From positions 62,001 through 126,000 of the forward strand of contig JBILGU010000007.1 in the NCBI GenBank assembly GCA_044350805.1: 64,000 nt of DNA. Direction: 5' to 3'. The DNA comes from UBA6136 sp044350805 (lineage in GTDB: Bacteria > Pseudomonadota > Gammaproteobacteria > Methylococcales > Methylococcaceae). The notes beneath the pieces were generated by a model, which saw only the letters and a list, made by a program, of their open reading frames with translations, did not search any database and was not told where the DNA came from. The first letter of the stretch is position 1. Each line of letters begins with the position of its first letter. Shown here piece after piece: positions 42,170-51,670 of this stretch. The position numbers were made by a program, and so were the translations under genes.

Positions 42170-43517
42170 GGTTCTCTTCCGTTTTGTATGGAAACCCGGG
42201 TCACGCTGGCACCTGTTTTTGGAAGGGGTTAGCCGGAAGGTTCGAAAGCTTTCCTGTCGTCAGGAAGATGATGTTTGTCAGGCTGCGTAGAGATTTGAAT
42301 CCTCTGGCTCTGACGATGGCCGCCTGAATCTGACTGTTGATACTCTCGGCTACGGCATTGCTTGCGCCCAGAAGATAGGCCGCAAGGATTCCCGGCAGAT
42401 CTGACTTCAAGGTCCTACTCAGGCGCTTGAAAGGCTCCATCCGACTGCGCTTTGCCCAGGAGATCCAGGATCGATAGAGCGGCTCCGGGTCTGCCCCGGC
42501 GCGACACATCAGATGGATCTCTTTGTAACGTTGATTCATCCGCCATGCTCGGGCCGTCTTGAGGCCTGAACGTTGGAGCCAGTGCATGTCTGTAATTTGG
42601 TCCCTCGACCAATCCTTGGGGGACTTCAGAAGACCCCAACGTGAGCCCTTCAGAGAGGCCTCCTGCTTGACCTCAGTTCTTCTCACTTCGTCGACGGCAT
42701 CATGGATCAACTGAGAAATATGGAAAGCATCAAAGCAGATCTCAGCCTTCGGAAACTGCTTCCGTGCGCCGGCCTGGAAGGCTTTGGACATGTCCATCGT
42801 GATGAATTCGATCGCTTCAGGACGGCCCCCGTGACTCTCGAAATCAGGCTTGAAAGTCTCAAAGGTGTCAGCCTTTCGACCTTCGGCAGTGCCTATCACG
42901 CGCTGGGCGAGAGGGTCATGAAAAATAGAGAGATAACCCAATCGGCGACCGACGTATTTCTCATCGACACCCAAGGCGGTGACTTCACAGTAAGAGGTCG
43001 GCTGACGGGCAGACTCTACGTGGACATTGATAGCCCGCCAGATCCGATTCTCGGAGACCCCAAACATTTGGGCGATGGCGGAAACAGGGAACTTCTTAGC
43101 CCGCGTCAGAACCAAGGCATCCATTAACAAGGTGAAGCCGCTTCCAGGACGAGCCCAAGGGACGTCAGTCTGGGTGACCTTGCCGCACTGATTGCATTTC
43201 ACCCTCGGCAAAGGCGCGTGCAGAAAGGCTTTGAACTGGAAAAAGTGAAGGTGCTGCCAAGTCCGCTGCGTTCGATCATGAATCGATTGATCACCCGCAG
43301 CGCAGGCCGGGCAATCCAGTCGCTTGGAGTCACAAGCGAGATCAAAGTGGATCTCTCCTTGGTCAGGCTCGAACCGAATTTCGGCTACCTTCCAGGGATC
43401 CTGAAGATCCAGGGCTGCTGTGAAAAGCGAGGTTGAATCCATGCTCGGAATCATCTCAATGCTGGGCCAAAAGATCCATCAAGTTATTCTGATTTCCACT
43501 CAAAACGGATGAGCGCC
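42170..43517 (-). mobile_element. ISL3-family insertion sequence, complete
   Basis: The ends are imperfect inverted repeats: left GG..CTC.TCCGTTTTG..TGGAAA from 42170 and its mirror ending at 43517. The element is 1348 bp and flanked by the 8-bp direct repeat AAAAAAAG at 42162-42169 and 43518-43525, the target-duplication length usual for ISL3. One transposase gene fills it. The intact duplication points to a fairly recent single-element insertion. Confidence 0.95.
42201..43454 (-). CDS. ISL3-family transposase
   Basis: A 417-residue transposase: N-terminal zinc-binding part with CPAC and CNQCGKVTQ, then an HTH, then the DDE catalytic core with ALGVDEKYVG, FITMDMSKAF and the terminal AVAESINSQIQA with the glutamate. 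No frameshift or stop, so likely active. The N-terminus (IPSMDSTSLFTAAL) is similar to the plus-strand remnant at 46200-46331. Confidence 0.95.
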   Translation of the reverse strand: MIPSMDSTSLFTAALDLQDPWKVAEIRFEPDQGEIHFDLACDSKRLDCPACAAGDQSIHDRTQRTWQHLHFFQFKAFLHAPLPRVKCNQCGKVTQTDVPWARPGSGFTLLMDALVLTRAKKFPVSAIAQMFGVSENRIWRAINVHVESARQPTSYCEVTALGVDEKYVGRRLGYLSIFHDPLAQRVIGTAEGRKADTFETFKPDFESHGGRPEAIEFITMDMSKAFQAGARKQFPKAEICFDAFHISQLIHDAVDEVRRTEVKQEASLKGSRWGLLKSPKDWSRDQITDMHWLQRSGLKTARAWRMNQRYKEIHLMCRAGADPEPLYRSWISWAKRSRMEPFKRLSRTLKSDLPGILAAYLLGASNAVAESINSQIQAAIVRARGFKSLRSLTNIIFLTTGKLSNLPANPFQKQVPA

Positions 43518-43774
43518 AAAAAAAGACTTCGCGGGGGCTGCTCACGCGGTCAATAAAGGTTCGAGGTCTTAGCAGGCTGCTCCTCCGACGTTAACGGGTG
43601 TTCATCGAGGTTTTCAGAGCGCCTGAAACAAGGTGGAAATATAACTGAAATATTAGCGCTATAGATTGGGCGGAATCTTGGATTGAGTTGTTTCGCCTTC
43701 GTGAGACCTTATATCTAAGTGTTTGACTACCGATGGCAAAATTCTAAACAGGATTGACTTGAACGGAGCTTACA

Positions 43775-45373
43775 ATGACACTCAAAATTAAGCCAATTAC
43801 TATTGGCGTCTCTGGAGCACTATCGTTTGCTCTGTGTCTGCCTTTGATGGCGGCAACACCTGATAAATTTCCAGCGCCTGCCTCTGATCCTAACTTCTGG
43901 TTTGCAAAAGGATCGAAAGAAGTTGTCGACGCAAAAAAAATCAAGCCGAACAACCGTGTAGCTAAAAATGTCATTCTCTTCATTGGTGATGGCATGGGGG
44001 TTTCCACGGTGACAGCCGCTCGTATTCTTGAGGGTCAACAGCCCGGCATCATCGATAAATCTAAACCGGCACTAGGAACTAGCGGTGAAGAAAATCTTCT
44101 GAGCTTTGAAGAATTTCCATACCTCTCACACTCTAGAACATACAGCGTGAATCAACAAACTTCAGATTCTGCACCAACCATGACGGCCATGGTAACCGGT
44201 GTTAAGAATAATGAAGGGGAATTGTCTGTGAGCCAGGCATTTCCCAAGGGAGTTTCTGCGGCCGACTGCAACAAAGATGCTAAGCCATTTGCCTTAGAGA
44301 CGATTCTTGAGATTGCGGAAGATAAGGGAAAGTCAACTGGAATTATCAGTACCGCACGAATAACCCATGCAACTCCTGCAGCAAACTATGCACATAGCTC
44401 GAATCGTGATTGGGAATCCGATGCTGACCAACCAGCGGTTGGTTGTGCAATCAAGGATATTGCCCGCCAACTTGTCGAGTTTGGACATGGTGATGGAATT
44501 GACTTTGTGATGGGAGGGGGGCGTGATCGGTTTCTTACGAACAAAACTCAAGATCCTGAGTATTCAACAAAAACTGGTAAGCGCAAGGATGGTCGTGATT
44601 TAACCGTTGCTTGGAAAAATACTTACCCGACTGGCGCATATGTTTTTGATCGTAAGGGCTTTGATGCGATCGATCCGGGCACTGCCAAACATGTCCTTGG
44701 GCTATTCGAACCAAGCCACATGCAGTACGAGGCTGACCGTCTTTCAGCAAATAATGAACCCAGTCTTTCTGAAATGACTGATAAAGCAATTCGTACGCTG
44801 AGCAACAATAAGAAGGGTTTTTACCTTCAGGTTGAGGCCGGTCGGATTGACCATGCTCACCATGCTGGTAATGCCTATCGTGCCCTGACCGATACCATAG
44901 CTCTTTCTGACGCCGTTCAGAGGGCTGTTGATACGTTAAGGGAAACAAAACAGTTAGAAAATACCCTTATTATTATTAGTGCGGATCACAGTCACGTATT
45001 CACTATTGGTGGCTATCCTGAGAGAGGTAACAATATTTTGGGTAAGGTGTATGCCGATGGCGTAGCTCAGCTTGGAAGCGACAAGAAACCGTATACCACA
45101 CTGGCCTATGCTAATGGACCGGGTTTTGCGGTAAACGCCCCGGCGGATGGAGCCCCATATGCACCCAATGCTGGGCGTACCGCTAATTTAGCAACTGTTG
45201 ATACAACAAATATCGACTTTCATCAGGAGGCTCTGGTGCCATTAGGGTCTGAAACTCATGCGGGTGAGGATGTCAGTATTTATGCTGTTGGTCCTTCTGC
45301 ACATTTGTTTCATGGCACTCAAGAGCAGAACACGATCTTTCATGTGATGAAGAGTGCGTTCCGTTTTAAGTAA
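43775..45373 (+). CDS. alkaline phosphatase (PhoA family)
   Basis: A 532-residue exported enzyme. After a signal peptide (ISFALCLPLMAATP region) come FIGDGMG with metal ligand Asp72, TSDSAPTMTAM with catalytic Ser132, VEAGRIDHAHHAGN and ADHSHVF with metal-binding histidines. It releases phosphate from monoesters in the periplasm. Codon use is AT-richer than the housekeeping genes. A 250-base AT-rich leader separates it from the ISL3 element; I found no convincing Pho box there. It is longer than E. coli PhoA (about 470). Confidence 0.92.
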   Translation: MTLKIKPITIGVSGALSFALCLPLMAATPDKFPAPASDPNFWFAKGSKEVVDAKKIKPNNRVAKNVILFIGDGMGVSTVTAARILEGQQPGIIDKSKPALGTSGEENLLSFEEFPYLSHSRTYSVNQQTSDSAPTMTAMVTGVKNNEGELSVSQAFPKGVSAADCNKDAKPFALETILEIAEDKGKSTGIISTARITHATPAANYAHSSNRDWESDADQPAVGCAIKDIARQLVEFGHGDGIDFVMGGGRDRFLTNKTQDPEYSTKTGKRKDGRDLTVAWKNTYPTGAYVFDRKGFDAIDPGTAKHVLGLFEPSHMQYEADRLSANNEPSLSEMTDKAIRTLSNNKKGFYLQVEAGRIDHAHHAGNAYRALTDTIALSDAVQRAVDTLRETKQLENTLIIISADHSHVFTIGGYPERGNNILGKVYADGVAQLGSDKKPYTTLAYANGPGFAVNAPADGAPYAPNAGRTANLATVDTTNIDFHQEALVPLGSETHAGEDVSIYAVGPSAHLFHGTQEQNTIFHVMKSAFRFK

Positions 45374-45391
45374 GGCTATTTAAATGTGCTA

Positions 45392-45418
45392 GCGGGGGCA
45401 ATCATGCCCCCGTTTTTT
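45392..45418 (+). terminator. Rho-independent terminator after the alkaline phosphatase gene
   Basis: CGGGGGCA-ATCA-TGCCCCCG stem followed by TTTTTT, 20 bases after the stop codon. Confidence 0.93.
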
Positions 45419-45437
45419 ATTAGAAAAAATGCAATAA

Positions 45438-46151
45438 ATGACCACTAAAAAAATATTATTACCTATTTTTATATCTTTCTTAATGGGTTGCAGTCAGGCA
45501 GGCCTGGATGGGTTTGATGGAAGATCTCTCATGGCGATTAGTTCCTCCATGCCGATAAGTTGTAAATTTGAGAAAATAAACAATCAAAACAAATTAAACG
45601 AAAATTCATTCTGGTATCTGTTTCGTAAAGAAAATCGTGTTGAATCAAGAGATGAGCGAACTCAGCAGGGTCAGATTTGGGAGAAGGATTCCAAAGGAAA
45701 AATTACCATGACCCACTTATTTTACAAGGAGAAAGTGGCCTTGGAGTATTCAAGTGGTGATCTGGCTGCAACAGGCAAAGATATTGATTGGAACAAGGTA
45801 TGGTCTGTTATAAATCCAGAAAAATTGCCGAAGGATTTTAGCTTGAATAAATCCGAAACTATAAAAGGTGTCAGGAGAATTTCATATAGCAGTCCGCTTG
45901 GCACCGTTGTGTGGCTTCCAGATTTATTGGTTCCAGCGGAAATTAGTGTTTCTGAAGAGGGCGGTTATTCAGAGCATTTGATTTTGAAGTCATGTGAGCC
46001 AATGCAAGTTGCCAAATTGGCGTATGGCCCCACAACAGACATAGAGCTAAGGCAATATAGACATCTTGATTTTAGTGATCTTGGTGATATGGAGACAGAT
46101 CCCCAAGTGAAAAAAATAGAAGCTCTTATGGGAGGACATGAGCACCACTGA
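45438..46151 (+). CDS. lipoprotein of unknown function, AT-rich
   Basis: A 237-residue protein with lipobox LMGC (Cys18). The mature part begins with acidic and Asn-rich sequence and ends GGHEHH. No family recognised. It starts 20 bases after the alkaline phosphatase terminator, with an AT-rich start region and no strong ribosome site. Together with the phosphatase it forms the AT-rich cargo between the ISL3 element and the ISL3 remnant. The remnant begins at its stop codon. Confidence 0.6.
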   Translation: MTTKKILLPIFISFLMGCSQAGLDGFDGRSLMAISSSMPISCKFEKINNQNKLNENSFWYLFRKENRVESRDERTQQGQIWEKDSKGKITMTHLFYKEKVALEYSSGDLAATGKDIDWNKVWSVINPEKLPKDFSLNKSETIKGVRRISYSSPLGTVVWLPDLLVPAEISVSEEGGYSEHLILKSCEPMQVAKLAYGPTTDIELRQYRHLDFSDLGDMETDPQVKKIEALMGGHEHH

Positions 46152-46331
46152 AAGCTGCCCTTCGGTTTTAAGTGGGAATCAGAATAACCTGATGCTACTT
46201 CGGGCCAGCAGTGGGTTGATCCCGAGCACGGATTCAACTTCTTTCCTCACGACCGTGCTGAATCTCTCGGATTCTTGGATGCACAACAAGGTTCGTTTCG
46301 AGCTTAACGAAGAGGAGAGCGCCGAAAAATA
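46152..46331 (+). mobile_element. decayed ISL3 end and transposase N-terminus
   Basis: The first 30 bases (CCTTCGGTTTTAAGTGGGAA region) match the terminal repeat of the intact ISL3 copy, followed by a stretch matching its 5' leader (TCAGAATAACCTGATG). Then LIPSTDSTSFLTTVLNLSDSW aligns with transposase residues 2-20 (IPSMDSTSLFTAALDLQDPW). It breaks off after about 60 codons. Orientation is opposite to the intact copy. Confidence 0.85.
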
Positions 46332-46420
46332 ACTTACAAAACAGATGACCATTTAGGGGTTTTGGGGTTAACTGGAGAGCTACAATAACGGATGGCTAGA
46401 CAGGCTTCTAGGCGTGGACT

Positions 46421-47419
46421 ATGAATAATTACTCTCCTGACCCTCTCCATGATCACGATCATGAGCCAGCAATAGAGCATGGTTCCAAGATCCGTCTAAT
46501 GACGGCTTTGCTTCTGACCTTGGGTTTTGTGGTGTTTGAAGCGCTGGCAGGAATGCAAAGCCAGAGTCTCGCGCTTCTTTCGGACGCTGCGCACAATCTG
46601 ACCGATGTCATTGCGCTGGGCATCAGTGGCTATGCTCTCCATCTTGCCGAAAAGCCGGCCCACGCGGGCAGAACCTATGGTTACCACCGGGGTGGCATTC
46701 TGGCGGCGCTATTCAATGCAGCAACTCTCCTCGTGCTGGCCATCGGCATAGGGTCCGAGGCCTGGTTTCGTTTTCAAACGCCCATGCCTGTGGCCTGGGA
46801 GACCCTGATCAGCGTCGGGAGTCTTGCGCTGCTCGTGAATGGCATCAGTGCCTGGCTGGTGGGGCATGGATCCCATGATGACCTTAACCTGAGGAGTGCC
46901 TTCCTCCACCTTCTGGGTGATGTCATGTCCAATTTGGGTGCCATCCTCGCTGGAATTGGGATTGGGGTGACCGGCAAACTCTGGCTCGATCCCCTCGTCA
47001 GTCTCCTGATTGCTGCACTGATTGTCTGGAACGCCTGGCTGATTGTCCGGGAAACGGTGGACATCCTGATGGAGGGTTCCCCCCGGGATGTGGGGGTCGA
47101 AGATGTCGGTCGGGTGCTCGCTAGCCACCCCAAGGTCATTGGCATTCATGATCTCCATGTGTGGAGTCTTTCGAGGAGCCTCCGGTTTCTCTCGGTCCAT
47201 GTCGAGGTCGAGGATCTGCCAGTGAGTCAGACCGATGCCATTCGTCACGAATTATCCCTGAAGGTCCTTGAGCTTTTTAGAATCACCCATGCGACCTTTC
47301 AGTTCGAGTCCGAACCGGCCTGTCATCGAAGGCTCTATTGTGATGTGTCCAAGGGCCCCAAACACAAGACCCAAGATCAGGTCAGCAGCGACCCTGGCGC
47401 ACCGCCGCTCAAGTCTTGA
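46421..47419 (+). CDS. cation diffusion facilitator (CzcD/ZitB type)
   Basis: A 332-residue protein with a His-rich start (HDHDHE), six membrane segments and a cytoplasmic tail. Segment 2 has LLSDAAHNLTDV and segment 5 FLHLLGDVMSN, the His/Asp metal sites of zinc-type CDF pumps. It exports Zn, Co or Cd from the cytoplasm by proton exchange. Its 3' end overlaps that of the convergent RND pump gene by 11 bases. Confidence 0.9.
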   Translation: MNNYSPDPLHDHDHEPAIEHGSKIRLMTALLLTLGFVVFEALAGMQSQSLALLSDAAHNLTDVIALGISGYALHLAEKPAHAGRTYGYHRGGILAALFNAATLLVLAIGIGSEAWFRFQTPMPVAWETLISVGSLALLVNGISAWLVGHGSHDDLNLRSAFLHLLGDVMSNLGAILAGIGIGVTGKLWLDPLVSLLIAALIVWNAWLIVRETVDILMEGSPRDVGVEDVGRVLASHPKVIGIHDLHVWSLSRSLRFLSVHVEVEDLPVSQTDAIRHELSLKVLELFRITHATFQFESEPACHRRLYCDVSKGPKHKTQDQVSSDPGAPPLKS

Positions 47420-50400
47420 TTTTTCTAAAGTCGCCAAAGCGCGCAAACAAGACGGGGAGCGAGACCAACGATAGCAATGTCGAAGTCAGAAGGCCCCCAA
47501 TGATGACGGCAGCCATGGGGCCCATGATCTCACGGCCCGGATTGTCACTGTCCACGGCAATGGGCAAGAGCGCCAGACCTGTCACCAGGGCGGTCATCAA
47601 GATGGATGGCAGACGCTGAAGGGCACCATGGAATGCCGTATCCATGTTCCATCCCCATCCTTCCTGTTCGGTCAGGTGTCGATAGTGCGAGACCAGCATG
47701 ATCGTGTTTCGGATCGTGATCCCGAACAAGGTCACAAACCCGACCATGGAGCCTACCGAGAGGCTGCTTCCTGAAAGAAAAGCCGCTCCGACGCCTCCGG
47801 CAAGTGAAAACGGCAAATTGACCAAAGTCAGGAGAAGGTTTCGAGCGTTACCAATCGCAATACCCATCAGAATGAGCACCCCGACGCCTGCCAAAAGGGC
47901 ATGAAGAACCAGGCGATCCCGTGCCTCGGATTGGGCGATTGCGGCTCCGGTAAATTCAGGTGTCACGCCTTCCGGAAACTGAATGGTCTTCAGGGTCCTC
48001 TCACGCAGTTCCTGCATGAAGGAGTCGAGATCCCGCCCCTCTACATTGGCTGTGACCGTCTGAACCCGCTGGCCCTGTCGGTGGAGAATGTTATAGCGGC
48101 CACTGCTTTGGGTGAATTCTGCTAATTGCCCGAGCTCAAGGTATTGCCCTTCGGGTGTTCGAATGGGGAGCTCCTGCAACCCGGTCAGCTCTTCGCGTTG
48201 TTCTGGCGGCAGAATGACCGAGACATCATAGGCCCGGTTTTCAAGATAATAGGTTCCGACTGTTTGCCCTTTCAGTGCGCTCTGAATGATCTGGGCCACT
48301 TCCAGTGGGCGGATCCCGGCGCTGGCAAGACTTGGAAGATCCAGGCGGACATCCAGGAGCGGCGTTCCGGGCGGTGATCTCAGTTGCACATCGGTTGCTC
48401 CCTCGACAGTGCGAATGAGAGCGGCCAACTCTAAGGCAACATCATCCAGCGCCAGAAGATCATGCCCATAGAGATTAATGACAACCGGCGAGGTATAGCC
48501 CGAAATGGTCTCCTCGACGCGTTCGGTCAGGAAGGTATTCGCCTCGGAAAGAATCCCGGGAAAGTCATCGAGAACGCCTCGAATTTTCTCAAGCACTGCC
48601 GCCTGACCATGGCCTGAAAGCTCTTTGAGTCGGACTTCATATTCACTGTAATGGCTGCCGTAGGTATCCGCCCCTCGCTCGGCTCTTCCTGCCCATTGAG
48701 AGGCTGAGTCAACGCCATCGATCTTGAGGAATTCTCTGACCAACCGGCTGCCTTCACGCAGCGTTTCACCCAAAGCGGTCCCGGGAAGGCTGGTGGTGTG
48801 AATGATGTAGTGACCCTCGCGCAGCTTCGGAAGGAAATCACCGCCCAAAAGCGGTATCAGAGCGAGAAGGCTCAAGGATGCCATCAGGGGAAGCCAGAGG
48901 GAGCTCAGGGGTTGATTCCCTGCCCAGGTCAGGACTTTCCGGTAAGGAGCCTGCAGGGCTTGGATCAAGGGTGGCGTGTCTCGGGTATCGACATCCTCGA
49001 TTGCGCCTTGATGGCGACGGGCGATCGGAAGATAGCAGAGGGCCGGCGTGACGGTCAGTGCGACGAGCAGCGATGCCAGAATCGCAACAATGTAGGCGTA
49101 ACCCAGGGGAGCAAAAAGACGGCCTGCAACCCCGCCGAGCGTCAGTAGCGGAATGAAAACGATGGCCACAATAAAGCTCGCATAGGCGACCGAGCTTCGA
49201 ACCTCCATGGACGCTTCAAAGACCACTCGAAGGGTTGAGCGTGGGGTGTCCCGAATACGATTTTCCCGAAGACGCCTGAAAATGTTTTCGGTATCAATAA
49301 TGGCATCGTCCACGACCTCCCCAAGCGCAATGGCCAGCCCCCCCAGAACCATGATGTTCAGTTTCACGCCAAGGCTGATCAGGACGACGACAGCCCCCAG
49401 GAGAGATAGGGGAATCGCGAGTGTTGGAATCATCGCAATGCGAAGATCGTAAAGAAACGCATAAAGAACCAGAACCACAAGGCCTGCGCCGAGGAGGAGA
49501 TGGCCCGAAAGGTTGCCAAGAGACCGTTCAATGTAGTCCGCAGGCCTGAAAAGGTGAGGGAAAAATTCAATGCCCTGCCGGAGGAAGAGGACTTTGAAGT
49601 CGTCCAAAACCATTTCCACCGCATGGGAGACACTTAGGGTATTTGCGCCATACTGGCCGATGATCATCAGGACAATCGCAGGCTCCCCGGCGATTTCGGC
49701 AGCTCCGATAGGGGGTCTGGGTGCCGAGGTGACTTCCGCCACTTCACCCAGAAAAATGTGCCGCCCTTCCTGGCGTTTGACGACGATTTCCTTGAGCGTC
49801 TCAGGGGTGTTGGGGAGTCCCGTGACATTTAAGGCGATCCGCTGATTTGCATTTTCAAGGAAGCCTGCACCTGGCATACCCGTCGCCTGTCCTGCGGCCT
49901 CAAGCAGATCCTGAATGGACAGGCCATATTGCCTGAGACGCTCGATTTTGGGCTGGATCTGCAGTTGCCGGACTTCGCCCCCGAAGACATTGACATCGGC
50001 GACACCAGGCACCGCCAGTAGGCGAGGCGTCAGGCTCCAGTCCACGAGGTCCCGAAGCTCCATGAGCGATCGCTCCGAGGAACGAAGCCCCAGGGTCATG
50101 ATGGTGGCAGAGGAAGAGGAAAGGGGCACCATGACCGGGGCGCTGGAGCCTTGCGGGAGTTCACTGTTGATGGTGGTCAATCGCTCGCTGACCATCTGGC
50201 GATTCCTATAAATGTCCGTGCCATCCCGAAAGACGGCCGTCACGATGGAAAGTCCCTGGATGGACTCAGATCGGAGGGATCCAAGACCAATCAGGCCTGA
50301 GAGGGACTTTTCGATCTTTTGAGTGACCAGGGTCTCCGTCTGTTCTGAGGTCAGGCCGAAGGCCTCGGTCTGAATGATGACCCTGGGCGCCGAAAATTCC

Positions 50401-50519
50401 GGAAAAATATCGAGTCCCGCGTGCATCATTTGGAAGCTGGCGTAGCCCATCAACATCACCGCAAGAGCGACAATGACGCTGGCATGATGAACGGAAAAGC
50501 GAATGACGGCTCTGAGCAT
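47409..50519 (-). CDS. RND efflux pump, heavy-metal (CusA/CzcA-like) group
   Basis: A 1036-residue inner-membrane pump with two repeats of large periplasmic loops and 12 membrane segments. Membrane segment 4 reads LAIALGEVVDDAIIDTENIFRRL, with an acidic pair and a TEN glutamate for proton transfer, a variant of the HME pattern VDGAVVIVEN. Length and start (MLRAVIRFSVHHASVIV) are typical. The adaptor gene lies 54 bases upstream on the same strand. No outer-membrane channel gene is adjacent. Confidence 0.9.
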   Translation of the reverse strand: MLRAVIRFSVHHASVIVALAVMLMGYASFQMMHAGLDIFPEFSAPRVIIQTEAFGLTSEQTETLVTQKIEKSLSGLIGLGSLRSESIQGLSIVTAVFRDGTDIYRNRQMVSERLTTINSELPQGSSAPVMVPLSSSSATIMTLGLRSSERSLMELRDLVDWSLTPRLLAVPGVADVNVFGGEVRQLQIQPKIERLRQYGLSIQDLLEAAGQATGMPGAGFLENANQRIALNVTGLPNTPETLKEIVVKRQEGRHIFLGEVAEVTSAPRPPIGAAEIAGEPAIVLMIIGQYGANTLSVSHAVEMVLDDFKVLFLRQGIEFFPHLFRPADYIERSLGNLSGHLLLGAGLVVLVLYAFLYDLRIAMIPTLAIPLSLLGAVVVLISLGVKLNIMVLGGLAIALGEVVDDAIIDTENIFRRLRENRIRDTPRSTLRVVFEASMEVRSSVAYASFIVAIVFIPLLTLGGVAGRLFAPLGYAYIVAILASLLVALTVTPALCYLPIARRHQGAIEDVDTRDTPPLIQALQAPYRKVLTWAGNQPLSSLWLPLMASLSLLALIPLLGGDFLPKLREGHYIIHTTSLPGTALGETLREGSRLVREFLKIDGVDSASQWAGRAERGADTYGSHYSEYEVRLKELSGHGQAAVLEKIRGVLDDFPGILSEANTFLTERVEETISGYTSPVVINLYGHDLLALDDVALELAALIRTVEGATDVQLRSPPGTPLLDVRLDLPSLASAGIRPLEVAQIIQSALKGQTVGTYYLENRAYDVSVILPPEQREELTGLQELPIRTPEGQYLELGQLAEFTQSSGRYNILHRQGQRVQTVTANVEGRDLDSFMQELRERTLKTIQFPEGVTPEFTGAAIAQSEARDRLVLHALLAGVGVLILMGIAIGNARNLLLTLVNLPFSLAGGVGAAFLSGSSLSVGSMVGFVTLFGITIRNTIMLVSHYRHLTEQEGWGWNMDTAFHGALQRLPSILMTALVTGLALLPIAVDSDNPGREIMGPMAAVIIGGLLTSTLLSLVSLPVLFARFGDFRKIKT

Positions 50520-50573
50520 CCCGAAACTTAGGCTGGGGTGATTGAATCCATTGGAGCCTCTGCCGGCAAGGCG

Positions 50574-51611
50574 CTATTCCTTGTCATCATCTTCGGCGGG
50601 AATTCGATTTCTGAATTCCTCAGCCAGCAGCGTCTGCGCACCGACGCTCACGACAGGAATACCCGACGCCACCCCGGAGACGATGGTGGTGTGATTGCCG
50701 GCGTTGGAAACCTGCTCGACCGGCATGCGTTCAAAGTGCCCCGGGGTCTTCTCCAGGTAGATCCAGGACCGTCCCCCGTGCCAGACCAAAGCGCTCGCGG
50801 GCACCTCAACTCCCTCTATCAGGGCAGCATCGGATACCCAAGCATGAATGCGCATGCCGGCTCTGAGGGTATCGCCAGCCGCAGAGAGAAACCAACCCTC
50901 GCCCTGAACCAGTTCATCGGTCTGGGGCGCCGGCGAAATGATTTGGGTGGCCACGCTGACCGATCGATCAAAGTGTCTGCCTACCCTGATTTGGCTTTGG
51001 TTCGGATTAAGGCTTTTGCCCTTGGGCAGAATCACCTCAATCAGTGAAAGTCGATGCTGAAGATAGGACTCCAGGGGCTTCAGGTTCTCTTGAAGGGCAA
51101 GACTGGCCAAAGCTTGCCCCCAGCGATAGCGGGCTTCGTAGCGGATGGACTGTTCCTGAAGGCTGGCAGCTTCTTGCCGCGCCTGATCTGCCTGCCACTG
51201 GGTTTCGACCTGAAGCAGTTCTCTGGAGGGAACGACCTTGGCGTCATAAAGCGCCTTGATACGAGATCGGTTTTTGACCGAAAGAGCGAGATTTGCATTC
51301 AGCACATCCAGATTCGCCTTGGCCTCGCGGTGGCGGGCTCGAAGATCAAGGAGGTTCTGAATATTGATGACACGCCCAAACGAGGTGTACTCCTGATTCT
51401 GAATCACGGCTTTGGGGGTGATCGAAATCAAGCCAGAAAGGGCTAGCTGCTGGGGCGTCAAGACAACCCCCTGCCCGACTTTAGGAGGGGTGCTCGCTGC
51501 TTTTTGCACTTGAGAGGTTGCGCTGTCGTCTGGCTCATCTGAGGGATTGGCAAGCACAGCACCCCAAGACGTCGTCAACGCGATCAGGAGCGTGAGGGAA
51601 ATGAGCTTCAC
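50574..51611 (-). CDS. RND efflux periplasmic adaptor (CusB-like)
   Basis: A 345-residue protein with a signal peptide (LTLLIALTTSWGAVLA). It is an HlyD/CusB-type membrane-fusion protein: beta-barrel and lipoyl parts around a helical hairpin (ARHREAKANLDVLNANL..., KVVPSRELLQVETQW). It links the RND pump encoded just downstream to an outer-membrane channel. Methionines typical of copper-binding CusB are not prominent, so the metal is unclear. Confidence 0.85.
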   Translation of the reverse strand: MKLISLTLLIALTTSWGAVLANPSDEPDDSATSQVQKAASTPPKVGQGVVLTPQQLALSGLISITPKAVIQNQEYTSFGRVINIQNLLDLRARHREAKANLDVLNANLALSVKNRSRIKALYDAKVVPSRELLQVETQWQADQARQEAASLQEQSIRYEARYRWGQALASLALQENLKPLESYLQHRLSLIEVILPKGKSLNPNQSQIRVGRHFDRSVSVATQIISPAPQTDELVQGEGWFLSAAGDTLRAGMRIHAWVSDAALIEGVEVPASALVWHGGRSWIYLEKTPGHFERMPVEQVSNAGNHTTIVSGVASGIPVVSVGAQTLLAEEFRNRIPAEDDDKE

Positions 51612-51670
51612 GGTCGGTATGCGCCTCTATTCTGGATTTTTGAGTATACCTGAGCTTGCCGGAAGGCTTT

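Noticed and set aside
43526..43774. Pho box before the alkaline phosphatase
   Set aside because: CTGAAA..AACTGAAAT was noticed, but it lacks the CTGTCAT repeats with 11-base spacing. Not supported.
42162..46331. A functional ISL3 composite transposon
   Set aside because: The intact element has its own 8-bp target duplication on both sides, and the other copy is a fragment with one end. It cannot move as a unit now.
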